Shown here piece by piece: positions 26,432 to 34,051 of a stretch of 43,617 nt of DNA. The position numbers and the translations under genes are program-made. Every line of letters begins with the position of its first letter. The first letter of the stretch is position 1. The notes under the pieces are model-generated. The model searched no databases, was not told the DNA's origin, and saw only the letters and a list, made by a program, of their open reading frames with translations. This stretch comes from a virus. The DNA lies in IMG/VR virus record IMGVR_UViG_3300037258_000560, positions 1 through 43,617 of that record. The stretch is one strand, 5' to 3'.

Positions 26432-27410
26432 CCTCGTTCCCGTTCGCGGCCCGTCGATACTCTTCCTGCTGGACGTTCCGCTCCTGAACGACGCAGACGC
26501 AAACCCGAGTGGTGTGAGCGGCTACTACGGGGGAGCCTCTACGGGACTTTTGAACTGGCCTGGCGCGGCACTCTTCACTTCGCCAGATGACGCCGACAGC
26601 GACTACACCCCGGTCTCGAACGTTCCGGGTTCCACCACGCAGATGACCTTCGGCTACGCGACCGCCGCGCTGGGAGCTCCGCGATCGCCCTGGGGCTGGG
26701 ATCGCGAGAACACCCTGAACGTCAAGATGACCTGGGGATCGTTCTCTTCGGCGAGCGCTCTTGCGGTGCTCAATGGCTCAAACACTCTCGCCGTGCAGAT
26801 TGGCGGCGGGAATTATTTCGAGATCATTCGCTTTCAGACCGCCACGCTTGAGGACGATGGCACCTACACGCTCTCCGGGCTTCTGCGCGGCCGCCGCGGC
26901 ACCGAGTGGGCCTGCGGTTCACACGCCACGTATGACCTTTGCTTGCTCCTGAACGGCCAATTCCATCAGCCCTATCCTGCAGGCCTGGTGGGCGTTGAGC
27001 GATTCTTTCGTGCGGTCACTCTGGGAACAGCGATCACTTCGGCGCCGACCACCAGCTTCACAAGCAACGGCAACGAGCTGCGGCCTTACGCGCCAGTGAA
27101 CATCACCGGCAACCGCGATCTTTCGAGCAACCTAACGATCAACTGGACGCGCAGGACGCGAATCGGCGGGGCGTGGGTCGATGGCTCAGGCACCGTGCCG
27201 CTCTCAGAAGAGTCCGAGAAGTACAACGTGAACATCTTGTCGGGGCTGAGCGTGGTTCGCACGATCACCGCGACCTCGCCCACAGCCACTTATAGCGCCG
27301 CCGATCAAACCACCGACTTCGGCTCGCCGCAATCTTCGATCAGCGTGCGCGTCTATCAGGTTTCAGCTGCGGTTGGGCAGGGATTCGGCGGCCCGGCAGT
27401 CGCACTTTAG
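26421..27410 (+). CDS. Tail hub protein, C-terminal part
   Basis: A 329-residue protein starting at GTG 26421, overlapping the previous gene by 11 bases. FLLDVPLLNDADANPSG and YTLSGLLRGRRGTEWACGS are family signatures of the C-terminal third of GTA gp15-like hubs; LLRGRRGTE is especially characteristic. The last 90 residues form a fibronectin-like beta domain. Confidence 0.8.
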   Translation: MVRNLVPVRGPSILFLLDVPLLNDADANPSGVSGYYGGASTGLLNWPGAALFTSPDDADSDYTPVSNVPGSTTQMTFGYATAALGAPRSPWGWDRENTLNVKMTWGSFSSASALAVLNGSNTLAVQIGGGNYFEIIRFQTATLEDDGTYTLSGLLRGRRGTEWACGSHATYDLCLLLNGQFHQPYPAGLVGVERFFRAVTLGTAITSAPTTSFTSNGNELRPYAPVNITGNRDLSSNLTINWTRRTRIGGAWVDGSGTVPLSEESEKYNVNILSGLSVVRTITATSPTATYSAADQTTDFGSPQSSISVRVYQVSAAVGQGFGGPAVAL

Positions 27411-27420
27411 GAGAAAAAGA

Positions 27421-27795
27421 ATGGCCACTCCGTACCTGGGCATCACCCACATCGCCGAGAGCCAGAACGAAAAGGAAGTCACCGCCAACGACGCTTTCGA
27501 TTCGCTCGATAGCGCCATAAACGGCAACTCGGCCATCGCCATGACCGACGCCGACTACACGGCCACGAACCTCATCCTGGCCGGCGCGGTTTTCTTCGGC
27601 GTGACTGGGACGCTCACCGCCGATCGCAATTTCATCTTGCCTACCGGCCAGGCGCGCTTGTTCGTGATCGAGAACGGCACCACTGGCAGCCACAGCCTGG
27701 TCGTGAAAACAGCCAGCGGATCAACTGCCGCGGTAACCAACGGCAGCGTGAAGATTCTCTACAGCGACGGCACCAACGTCATCGCCCTCACCTAG
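27421..27795 (+). CDS. DUF2793-like tail fibre-associated protein
   Basis: A 124-residue protein with a GGAGAAAAAG ribosome site. LGITHIAESQNEKEVTANDA followed by FDSLDSAI is the typical DUF2793-like leader; the remainder is a small beta domain. Such proteins lie next to tail hubs and fibres. It is similar in layout to the protein at 16681-17106. Confidence 0.7.
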   Translation: MATPYLGITHIAESQNEKEVTANDAFDSLDSAINGNSAIAMTDADYTATNLILAGAVFFGVTGTLTADRNFILPTGQARLFVIENGTTGSHSLVVKTASGSTAAVTNGSVKILYSDGTNVIALT

Positions 27796-27798
27796 AAA

Positions 27799-28977
27799 AT
27801 GCCCGATTTTATCGACGGATTCGATCACTACACCGACCCCACCATGAAGGGCTGGAACCTCGTGGGCGGAGCGGGGGATTCACCGCCCTTGCCGACAATC
27901 TCTCTCGCCGCGGGCCGCACCGGCGGCGGTGCGATGGTCTGGCCGGATAGCGAGGATTCGACCGCCGCGCTCCTCGGGCTCACCGAAGCGAAGACCATGG
28001 TCGTCGGGTTCGCCTTTTATTTTCCCGATCCACCTCCTTCCTCCGAAGGCGATTACCAGCTCAATGACCAGTTTCTGTGTGACCTGCTCCTCACTCCCGA
28101 TAGCGGCGCAAACTTCTGCAACATCGCCCTGGTCATCTTGGCCAACGATACAGGTCCAGCCTTGGGCCAGGGCGCGCTGCAGTTCTGGCAGGCCGATTAC
28201 GACCTGCCGGGGTGGGTCCAAACCGGGCCGGTTTCAACCGAGGTATTCACACCCGGCTGGCATTACGTCGAGGTGGGCGTCACCGCGAGCAATTCCGGCG
28301 CCGGCGTGCTCACCGTTCGCGTCGACGGCACGGTGTGGCTCAACATGACCAGTGTCACCAACTACCCAAAAGCCGCCGCGGACTTCGGGTCTGGTGCAGT
28401 GCAAAGCATTGCTTTCGACGCTTTTCTCACTTGGGAAGACTCCGATACCGGGGACACGGAGAGTTTCGGCGGCCGAATCGACGATCTCTATGTGAACAGC
28501 AACGACACGCTGACCAATCCCGATTCGATCATTCTGGGGGTGGCCCCACTCGGCGCCGCGGTGCTTACCGTGATGCCTACCGCCGACGGCAGCACGGTGG
28601 CCTTCACCAGAGCGGGCACGGACAAAGGCGCCAATTTCCTGCAGGTGAATGAAATCCCGCCCGACGATGACACTACCTACGTTTCAAGCTCCAATCCCGG
28701 CGATGTGGACGTTTACGCCGTGCCGCCCGTTTCCGCGCCAAAAATCTATTCCGTGGCCGTGAACTTCTGCGCGGAAGGCCCCGGGCAAATGGGCGCGGTC
28801 GCCAAATATTTCCAGAACAGCGAAAACACCAACGAAATCGATTCACCCGGTGCGCAGCTCATCGCCGACAGCTGGAACATTTTCCAGTCCATCTTCAGCG
28901 TGGATCCACGCACCCTCGAAGACTGGACCGCCGCGGGTTTCGCGCAAGATACCTTCGGAGTGAAGATCACCGCGTAA
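27799..28977 (+). CDS. Tail fibre or minor tail protein with lectin-like domain
   Basis: A 392-residue protein. FIDGFDHYTDPTMKGWN is the usual start of phage proteins with a concanavalin-A-like jelly roll, and GWHYVEVGVTASNSGAGVLT with VRVDGTVW fits the same fold. Residues 245-392 form a second domain. The fold suggests binding to a cell-surface sugar; this is inferred from type only. Confidence 0.65.
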   Translation: MPDFIDGFDHYTDPTMKGWNLVGGAGDSPPLPTISLAAGRTGGGAMVWPDSEDSTAALLGLTEAKTMVVGFAFYFPDPPPSSEGDYQLNDQFLCDLLLTPDSGANFCNIALVILANDTGPALGQGALQFWQADYDLPGWVQTGPVSTEVFTPGWHYVEVGVTASNSGAGVLTVRVDGTVWLNMTSVTNYPKAAADFGSGAVQSIAFDAFLTWEDSDTGDTESFGGRIDDLYVNSNDTLTNPDSIILGVAPLGAAVLTVMPTADGSTVAFTRAGTDKGANFLQVNEIPPDDDTTYVSSSNPGDVDVYAVPPVSAPKIYSVAVNFCAEGPGQMGAVAKYFQNSENTNEIDSPGAQLIADSWNIFQSIFSVDPRTLEDWTAAGFAQDTFGVKITA

Positions 28978-28992
28978 AAAAAGGAGCACCAA

Positions 28993-29955
28993 ATGGCAGA
29001 CGATCCAGGTTATACAGACGGAAATCTAGGACTCGAGCTCTCGAACACGAGCTCTCCAGATCACCACAAAAGCTCTGGATGGCCCAGCGTACTCGACGAC
29101 AACCTCGAAACGATCGACAGCGCGATCACCGCTTTGCAAAACGGAGGTGATGGAGGAGGCGGCGGGAGCTCAGCGCCTCCACTTGGACTCGGTGCAAACT
29201 TCAGCATCGCGCGACAGACGCTCGCGAGTGCGCAGGTGCGTGCTGCCGGGACTTCGCCGCCGACCCTTGTGAATGGCGTCGACTCCAACATCCTCGTTCC
29301 CGTTCACGCCATTCTGCGACACAACATGGGCGATTACCAATTCGGCCCGCAGATGCACGCTCAGCGTAGCAGTGGGTGGATTTACACGAATGGGCCAGGA
29401 AGTCTCTGGTACCAATCCGAAGGCGTCTTTATTCCAGGCCTGCCGCAAAAGCTGAGAGTGAGCACGGCAGCCGGCCCGCGCAAGGTCACACCAGCGACCG
29501 TATTCCAATCGACGCTCGCCGCGATGATGGGCGACGACACGTCCCTTGACCTATTTGGCAATGGAAGCGACGCGGTCGGCGCATTTGAAGAAGGCTCGCC
29601 GCTGGTGCTGAGTGCCGAAAGCGATTTGGCTGGGAGCGGCGTCACGGCTGCATCGTTCCCTTCGCGCGGTGCAGGGTACGCGGTAGGCGACACTGGAACC
29701 TTATGGGGAATCGGCAACGGCGACGCAACGTACGTCGTGACCAGCGTCGGCGACGGAGGCACCGTCACCGGCATCACGATTACGGCCCCGGGCAGCGGGT
29801 ACAACACAACCGATACGGGCTGGCTTGTGCCCATCGGCAGCCAGCCAGGGGCGGCCACCACCTTCGCCCAAGTCCTGCCAACCGCGGCCGACGGAAACTT
29901 CGGCAACGGCACTCTCGATATTTGGGTCGTGTACTACCAGCTTCCGCTCTCCTAG
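28993..29955 (+). CDS. Putative receptor-binding / tail fibre protein
   Basis: A 320-residue protein with an AAGGAGCACC ribosome site. An N-terminal part that would attach to the tail is separated by a Gly-rich linker (GGDGGGGGSS, residues about 52-61) from a beta-rich C-terminal part. Two short related units (GAGYAVGDTGTLWGIGNG, GSGYNTTDTGWLVPIGSQ) are typical of phage surface proteins. It ends the tail module. Confidence 0.6.
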   Translation: MADDPGYTDGNLGLELSNTSSPDHHKSSGWPSVLDDNLETIDSAITALQNGGDGGGGGSSAPPLGLGANFSIARQTLASAQVRAAGTSPPTLVNGVDSNILVPVHAILRHNMGDYQFGPQMHAQRSSGWIYTNGPGSLWYQSEGVFIPGLPQKLRVSTAAGPRKVTPATVFQSTLAAMMGDDTSLDLFGNGSDAVGAFEEGSPLVLSAESDLAGSGVTAASFPSRGAGYAVGDTGTLWGIGNGDATYVVTSVGDGGTVTGITITAPGSGYNTTDTGWLVPIGSQPGAATTFAQVLPTAADGNFGNGTLDIWVVYYQLPLS

Positions 29956-29971
29956 ACCAAAGTCAGCACGC

Positions 29972-30289
29972 ATGGATCTGAAGGCGATTCGCGAGGAGTC
30001 GACTCCCGAAGGTCGCCTGGCCATGGTCGCGCGCGAAGTGGTCGAGGAAGTTCGGCGTATCGGAAATCACTTCCGCCACGATCGCTTCTATCCCGATCGC
30101 GCCGACTTCCGCGCGCGCTTTGCGCCGTTCCTGAAGATCGAGCTCCTCCAGGCACGTCTCGAGGAAGCCAAGATCCACGCCGGCGCGGCGGCCAGCGAGC
30201 GAGTCGAGCAGCTCACCAAGGAAATCAGCGATCGCTGGATCGAGCTCCTGGTCGACCAGTTCAAAAAGCCCCACAACCCCAAAAAGTGA
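29972..30289 (+). CDS. Small helical protein, unknown
   Basis: A 105-residue charged, helical protein starting at ATG 29972 (MDLKAIREESTPEGRLAMVA). It overlaps the next GTG by four bases, so the cluster from here to 31837 is probably one transcript. The function is unknown. Confidence 0.55.
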   Translation: MDLKAIREESTPEGRLAMVAREVVEEVRRIGNHFRHDRFYPDRADFRARFAPFLKIELLQARLEEAKIHAGAAASERVEQLTKEISDRWIELLVDQFKKPHNPKK

Positions 30290-30522
30290 ACGAGCTGAAG
30301 TGGGAGATCATCGTCTGGGCCTGCACCATCGCCTTCTACGCGGGGATCATGTGGTCGATCCAAAAACAGACCCAGAAGCAACTCAATGGCGTCGGCGGCC
30401 TGGCGCGAAAAATCCGCGATGAGCAGCAGGACGACTTCCAGGCCATCTCCCTCGCCCTGATGATCCTCGCCCCAGAAGACAAGAAGTCAGAGCTCGCCCA
30501 GATTCTTCTACCCAAAAAATAA
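30286..30522 (+). CDS. Small single-pass membrane protein
   Basis: A 78-residue protein starting at GTG 30286. One transmembrane helix covers about residues 7-24 (IIVWACTIAFYAGIMWSI), followed by a charged coiled tail. Location after the tail genes and before two other membrane proteins suggests a place in a lysis cassette; no family signature supports a firm call. Confidence 0.55.
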   Translation: MNELKWEIIVWACTIAFYAGIMWSIQKQTQKQLNGVGGLARKIRDEQQDDFQAISLALMILAPEDKKSELAQILLPKK

Positions 30523-30537
30523 AAGGAAAACCCGCAA

Positions 30538-30906
30538 ATGATAAATATCCTGCTGCTCATCCTGGCGGCGCTGGCTCTCGCGGGCCAGCTCGCCGACTGC
30601 ATCACCAGCTATAACGGCATCTTCGTGCACCACATCGCGGTCGAGGGCGACCGCTCCTCCTTCACTCAGTGGTGCGCCAGAGCGGGCTGGAGAACGCTGT
30701 TCGTCAAGCCGGCCATGGTCCTGTTTGTCGATTTCATCTTCGCCTGGGCCGTTCCGCGCTGGATGCCCGGGCTCACCGCCGACAAGGGACTAATCTACCT
30801 CGCGGAGTTCGTGGGTTTCGTGATTATGGGCGCGGCCGCGGCGACCGGCTTCAATGCCGGCTGGCACAACCACCAGATCAACGTGAAAGCCGAGCAATCG
30901 AAATGA
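30538..30906 (+). CDS. Multi-pass membrane protein, possible holin
   Basis: A 122-residue protein with about three hydrophobic helices (residues 2-20, 58-76, and 86-106). Size, helix number and position next to a membrane-anchored coiled-coil protein suit a holin, but this is inference from layout. The ribosome site is AAAGGAAAA. Confidence 0.5.
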   Translation: MINILLLILAALALAGQLADCITSYNGIFVHHIAVEGDRSSFTQWCARAGWRTLFVKPAMVLFVDFIFAWAVPRWMPGLTADKGLIYLAEFVGFVIMGAAAATGFNAGWHNHQINVKAEQSK

Positions 30907-31559
30907 CCACACGCACGAAGTTCGAAGTCTTCGCGGTGATCGCGGCGTGCCTGCTCTTTGGGCTGGTCGCGCACAGCTACATGCAAGAGCACGACCTGCG
31001 CCTCACCGCCGAGGCTACGGTCAGCAGCGCGCAGCAGATCATCAACCAGGACAGCGCCAAAATCGTCACCCTCCAAAAAGCCGACCAGGTGCGCGATGCC
31101 GCGACCGCGGAGCAAGTGACAGCGATCGCCGCCGGCGCGGCGAAACAGGTGACGCCAAAGCAAATCGCCGACTGGATCCCGAAGCAACTCCCTGGGCCAC
31201 TTCAAAACGTTAAGATCACTGTGCCAGCTCCCAGCCCTCAGAATCCTGCGCCCGATGCGACGGCCGAGATTCCGGTGGGGGATTTGCCCATGCTGCGCGA
31301 TCAGATTGCTGCGTGCCAGGAGTGCGCGGTGAAGCTGGACGCGTCCCAGAAGGACATCGTCTCGCGCGATGAGCAATTGAGGCTCGCCGGCGAGAAGCTC
31401 TCCGCGGCCGAGAAGCAGCGCGACGCTTACAAGGCCGCGGCGAAAGGCGGGAATTTCTTCACGCGGCTCAAGAACAATGCGGACATGCTCGCCACCGGCG
31501 GCGCGATTGGCGTGGGCGTCACTATGGTCCTCGTCTGCGGCTCAGGCCACTGCAAATGA
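30903..31559 (+). CDS. Membrane-anchored coiled-coil protein, possible spanin-like
   Basis: A 218-residue protein with an N-terminal membrane helix (about residues 8-25), a periplasmic coiled-coil and Pro-rich middle, a second coiled coil (residues 135-185), and a C-terminal hydrophobic segment (about 195-212) with nearby cysteine. The overall design resembles inner-membrane spanins, but the second membrane helix is unusual for them. It overlaps both neighbours by four bases. Confidence 0.5.
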   Translation: MTTRTKFEVFAVIAACLLFGLVAHSYMQEHDLRLTAEATVSSAQQIINQDSAKIVTLQKADQVRDAATAEQVTAIAAGAAKQVTPKQIADWIPKQLPGPLQNVKITVPAPSPQNPAPDATAEIPVGDLPMLRDQIAACQECAVKLDASQKDIVSRDEQLRLAGEKLSAAEKQRDAYKAAAKGGNFFTRLKNNADMLATGGAIGVGVTMVLVCGSGHCK

Positions 31560-31837
31560 CGAACCTGGAGACGGGCCTGGAGAAAATGAGCAGGGAAACC
31601 CTGCAACAAGCGAAGCTGGATCTAGCAGAATACGAGCAGCGATTCCTGGAACTGTGGAAAAAGGTCGCGAATTTCTGGACGGGATGCAACTCGCTGTCTT
31701 CCCTGCTCGGAGAGCCTTTCGAGGATCCTGCTGGCCAGGAAATTGCGGCGCTCTATTTCAAGCGCGAGCGGAAAGCTGCCCTCGCAGCTAAGTCTGTTCG
31801 GACCCGTACCAAGGTTTCACCGCCGGCGACGTCCTAG
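31556..31837 (+). CDS. Small coiled-coil protein, unknown
   Basis: A 93-residue charged protein: helix (residues 1-45) and then a basic tail. It overlaps the previous stop by four bases. No family recognised. Confidence 0.5.
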   Translation: MTNLETGLEKMSRETLQQAKLDLAEYEQRFLELWKKVANFWTGCNSLSSLLGEPFEDPAGQEIAALYFKRERKAALAAKSVRTRTKVSPPATS

Positions 31838-31841
31838 CTGC

Positions 31842-31952
31842 ATGGCCGTCTGCGGCGCCTGCCAAAAAGAATTCCACGCCTTCAGCGTGGCCCAAGCGAT
31901 TCGAGCTACTCGACGCTCACGAGGAGAGCTGCGTGGTAGAATCCGCGCGTGA
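31842..31952 (+). CDS. Very small CxxC peptide, uncertain
   Basis: A 36-residue frame starting four bases after the preceding stop (MAVCGACQKEFHAF) and overlapping the next GTG by four bases. The single CxxC could be half a zinc site. The spacing favours translation, but the sequence is too short to be sure. Confidence 0.35.
   Translation: MAVCGACQKEFHAFSVAQAIRATRRSRGELRGRIRA
31937..31942 (+). promoter_or_regulatory. Extended -10 promoter candidate of the accessory genes
   Basis: TGG-TAGAAT at 31934-31942 is an extended -10. The expected transcript start falls at about 31949, exactly on the GTG of the following gene, so the mRNA would be leaderless. The -35 region is poor. This would separate the accessory gene pair from the lysis transcript. 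Confidence 0.35.
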
Positions 31953-32317
31953 CGTTCGAGAGAAAACTGCTTTGCGGCCCTGAAGACATTCGTTCAATAA
32001 CCCTGGAATGCAAGGCCTGCGGTGTGCGGGTAACCGCGCCGCCGGCGACGCCGCTCGACTCCCTGCCTCGGTTCTGCCCCTCTTGCAAAATAACCTGGCT
32101 CGTATTCGACCAATACCAGCCGCGCGAATCGCGGGTCTACACCTCTCAGGAAAAACTCCTCGTGGCCCTCGAGGAGCTCCGACGTCCTCGGAAAAGGCTC
32201 TCTCCTGAAAAAGAAAAAGAGGCCGAGGCGATCGGCTTCCGCATCCTGCTCGAATTCGACGAGCCCGGCTCAGGCTCCTCAGGTGCCGTGACCTTTGTCC
32301 GTTCCCTCCAGACCTAG
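31949..32317 (+). CDS. Zinc-ribbon protein in the accessory region
   Basis: A 122-residue protein from GTG 31949 with two Cys pairs (CKACG near residue 22 and CPSC near residue 43) that form a zinc ribbon, followed by an acidic-basic helical region. No catalytic motif. It precedes the SLATT-like membrane protein gene. Confidence 0.6.
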   Translation: MTFERKLLCGPEDIRSITLECKACGVRVTAPPATPLDSLPRFCPSCKITWLVFDQYQPRESRVYTSQEKLLVALEELRRPRKRLSPEKEKEAEAIGFRILLEFDEPGSGSSGAVTFVRSLQT

Positions 32318-32336
32318 CCGCCATGAATGCACAACC

Positions 32337-32897
32337 GTGAAATTTGAGATCGGGCAGGAAGAATACGACCAGACCCTGATGAGCGAAACGGATTTAAAAC
32401 TCGAACTGCTCAAGTTCAGGGCCGATTGTGCGATACGCCAGGACGAGCGCGAAGACGATCTCTTTAACACGCTCGATGTGAAGACCAGCATTTTCCTTGC
32501 TATGGTTCCTCTGCTCGGCGGCTGGACAACCGAACTATTCAAGTGGGGACTTCCTCCAACGCTTTGGCGGCTCCAGGGCATTTCCCTCGTGGCTCTTTTC
32601 AGCGCTTCGGTCTGCGCATTTGCGGAATTGTGGCCGCGAACCTTCGGGGCCGCTCCCACGCCGAGTGAGTTTCAGGTCTGGGAAAAGGACCGCGAAAAAG
32701 TTCTTGAAGAGTACAAAGACCCCGACCGGCACATGCTGGAGGATTTAATCAGGGCCCGCACGCTGGGGGCAAATGAACGCGCAGAGAGCAATATCGGCGC
32801 CAACACGACTAAAGCCGCCTGCATGCGCTGGACCTTTTGGTCTCTCCTGGTGTCATTTCTGATGAATCTAGCCACGCTCCTCATAAGGATTTGGTGA
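32337..32897 (+). CDS. SLATT / Pycsar-TM-like membrane protein
   Basis: A 186-residue protein. A cytoplasmic helix leads to FNTLDVKTSIFLAMVPLLGG and two membrane helices (about residues 50-66 and 75-95), a charged loop of about 65 residues, and then ANTTKAACMRWTFWSLLVSF with a third membrane helix (about 165-184). A D-x-K just before the first helix and a K-containing helix before the last one are features of SLATT-type and Pycsar transmembrane effectors, which kill or arrest infected cells by acting on the membrane. Here no cyclase gene is nearby. GTG 32337 is preferred to TTG 32295. The match is by architecture only. Confidence 0.45.
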   Translation: MKFEIGQEEYDQTLMSETDLKLELLKFRADCAIRQDEREDDLFNTLDVKTSIFLAMVPLLGGWTTELFKWGLPPTLWRLQGISLVALFSASVCAFAELWPRTFGAAPTPSEFQVWEKDREKVLEEYKDPDRHMLEDLIRARTLGANERAESNIGANTTKAACMRWTFWSLLVSFLMNLATLLIRIW

Positions 32898-33024
32898 TTT
32901 CTCTTTTCGGAGGCGGGGTTGGGCTTGGCGGCTTGCCGCGATTTTCGTCCCGCCTGATTGGAGGAGTCGGAGCAGGCGGCGGTGGCCCTTCCTTTGGCTG
33001 TTGCGGTTTCTGATCGTCGCTCAC
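32881..33024 (-). CDS. Small Pro-rich protein
   Basis: A 47-residue protein whose GTG start overlaps the stop of the upstream gene on this strand (GTGA). It is Pro- and Lys/Arg-rich (EGPPPPAPTPPIRRDENRG) and probably disordered. Its last codons overlap the end of the convergent SLATT-like gene by 17 bases. Confidence 0.5.
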   Translation of the reverse strand: MSDDQKPQQPKEGPPPPAPTPPIRRDENRGKPPSPTPPPKREITKSL

Positions 33025-33797
33025 AGTCTCGAGTCCTTCAGTCGCTCGGCGATTTTGTCGGCAAAGGGCTGAGCGAGCTGCCCAGCGCTCGGCGCGTAGG
33101 CGTTGTACCAAACGGCCTGCCGAATTGTGTCCGTATGCTCGAAGACTCGCTTGCCCGAGGAGTCGGTGAGCCAGTAGTGGATCTTCGCCGTCTCTCTGCC
33201 GGTTCCCATGCCGACGATCATTCGTTTCGCACGGTTGCCCGGGCGCCACTCGAGAATCTCGCCCGAGAGCGTATAAACCGGACCAACGGCCGAAGGCGCA
33301 GCGTTCTCTACGTCGAATTTCTTTCCATCTTTGATGCGCAGCTCGACGATGGTTTGGGCCTGCATCTGCCCCGCGTCGTAAGGCCACTGCGCGCCCTCAG
33401 CCACCGCGAAAGTTCCAACCACGATGGTCGGCCTGCCTTGAGCGAATGCGCCCGCAGAAACGCTCAGGAACGCGATCAACGCCATCACTAGAGCCGCGAT
33501 CGCCGCCCCGCAGCTCCCGCAGAACTTCACGCCGGCCGCCGAGTACTTTCCGCATTGGGAGCAAAGCGCCGGCGGCGCCATGGGCGCTTGGCGTTCGACG
33601 ATTATTTGACTCGCGGAATCCTGAGTGCAGGCCCACACGAACGCACCGATCCAGCCAAGGACCGTCCAGCCGGCCAGAAGGTTCAGTGCGAAAATTGCTC
33701 CGGAGCTCGTCTTCTTTCGGCTGAAGGCGACCGTCGCGGGCAAGAAATAGAGAATCAGCCCGACAATGACAAGAATGAGCACTTTGGCGATCGTCAT
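33021..33797 (-). CDS. Superinfection-immunity domain + zinc ribbon + DUF4410-like protein
   Basis: A 258-residue protein. Residues 1-62 match the phage superinfection immunity family (T4 Imm type): LILVIVGLILYFLPATVAFS, then GAIFALNLLAGWTVLGWIGA and FVWAC. Imm blocks DNA entry of related phages. A zinc ribbon follows (CSQCGKYSAAGVKFCGSCG), then a hydrophobic signal-like segment (MALIAFLSVSAGAFAQG, residues about 105-121), and a DUF4410-like domain (YTLSGEILEWRPGNRAKRMI, VGMGTGRETAKIHYWLTD). A strong GGGGAGGA site precedes ATG 33797. An internal in-frame ATG at 33485 could also start a separate exported protein. It faces away from the attP and is a likely lysogenic accessory gene. Confidence 0.7.
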   Translation of the reverse strand: MTIAKVLILVIVGLILYFLPATVAFSRKKTSSGAIFALNLLAGWTVLGWIGAFVWACTQDSASQIIVERQAPMAPPALCSQCGKYSAAGVKFCGSCGAAIAALVMALIAFLSVSAGAFAQGRPTIVVGTFAVAEGAQWPYDAGQMQAQTIVELRIKDGKKFDVENAAPSAVGPVYTLSGEILEWRPGNRAKRMIVGMGTGRETAKIHYWLTDSSGKRVFEHTDTIRQAVWYNAYAPSAGQLAQPFADKIAERLKDSRL

Positions 33798-33817
33798 CGG
33801 AATCCTCCCCGGACACT

Positions 33818-33837
33818 GGTGTCAGTTCTGGTGCTAG
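33818..33837 (+). repeat. attP arm-type repeat, left copy
   Basis: GGTGTCAGTTCTGGTGCTAG, 18 of 20 positions identical to the copy at 34124-34143 and in the same orientation. The two copies bracket the tRNA-derived core, as integrase arm sites do. Confidence 0.65.
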
Positions 33838-33906
33838 TTCCTTTTGCGCTAAGGTGCTCTATCTTGCCTTAACCTGCATGCTTCGCCAGCCGGTAGCCCG
33901 TGGGGA

Positions 33907-33927
33907 TGCCTGTAAGTCTAACAGGCA
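33907..33927 (+). other. Short hairpin in the attP region
   Basis: TGCCTGT (33907-33913) pairs perfectly with ACAGGCA (33921-33927) around a 7-base loop. It lies between the left arm repeat and the core. It could be a protein binding dyad or mark the end of a leftward or rightward transcript. Confidence 0.35.
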
Positions 33928-33988
33928 CGTTAGAGCATAGTAAAGCAGGACCGCGCAGGATAGCGCAAAGCGTGACTTGGCTCTCGGA

Positions 33989-34038
33989 ACGGACTCATAA
34001 TCCGTTGGTCCAAGGTTCAAATCCTTGCGGGCCCACCA
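33989..34038 (+). other. attP core: 3' half of a tRNA with CAU anticodon
   Basis: The anticodon arm ACGGA-CTCATAA-TCCGT (33989-34005), variable loop, T arm CAAGG-TTCAAAT-CCTTG (34011-34027), acceptor 3' strand CGGGCCC (34028-34034), discriminator A and encoded CCA are all intact. The 5' half is missing: no GGGCCCG partner or D arm occurs upstream. Phages integrating into tRNA genes carry such a 3' part so that the host tRNA is restored. Anticodon CAU means either elongator Met or the Ile2 (AUA) tRNA; I cannot decide which. Confidence 0.85.
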
Positions 34039-34051
34039 ACGCTCATCGCTC

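Noticed and set aside
33955-34040. Complete phage tRNA gene
   Set aside because: The anticodon arm, T arm and CCA are intact, but there is no D arm or matching 5' acceptor strand, so it is an attachment core and not a gene.
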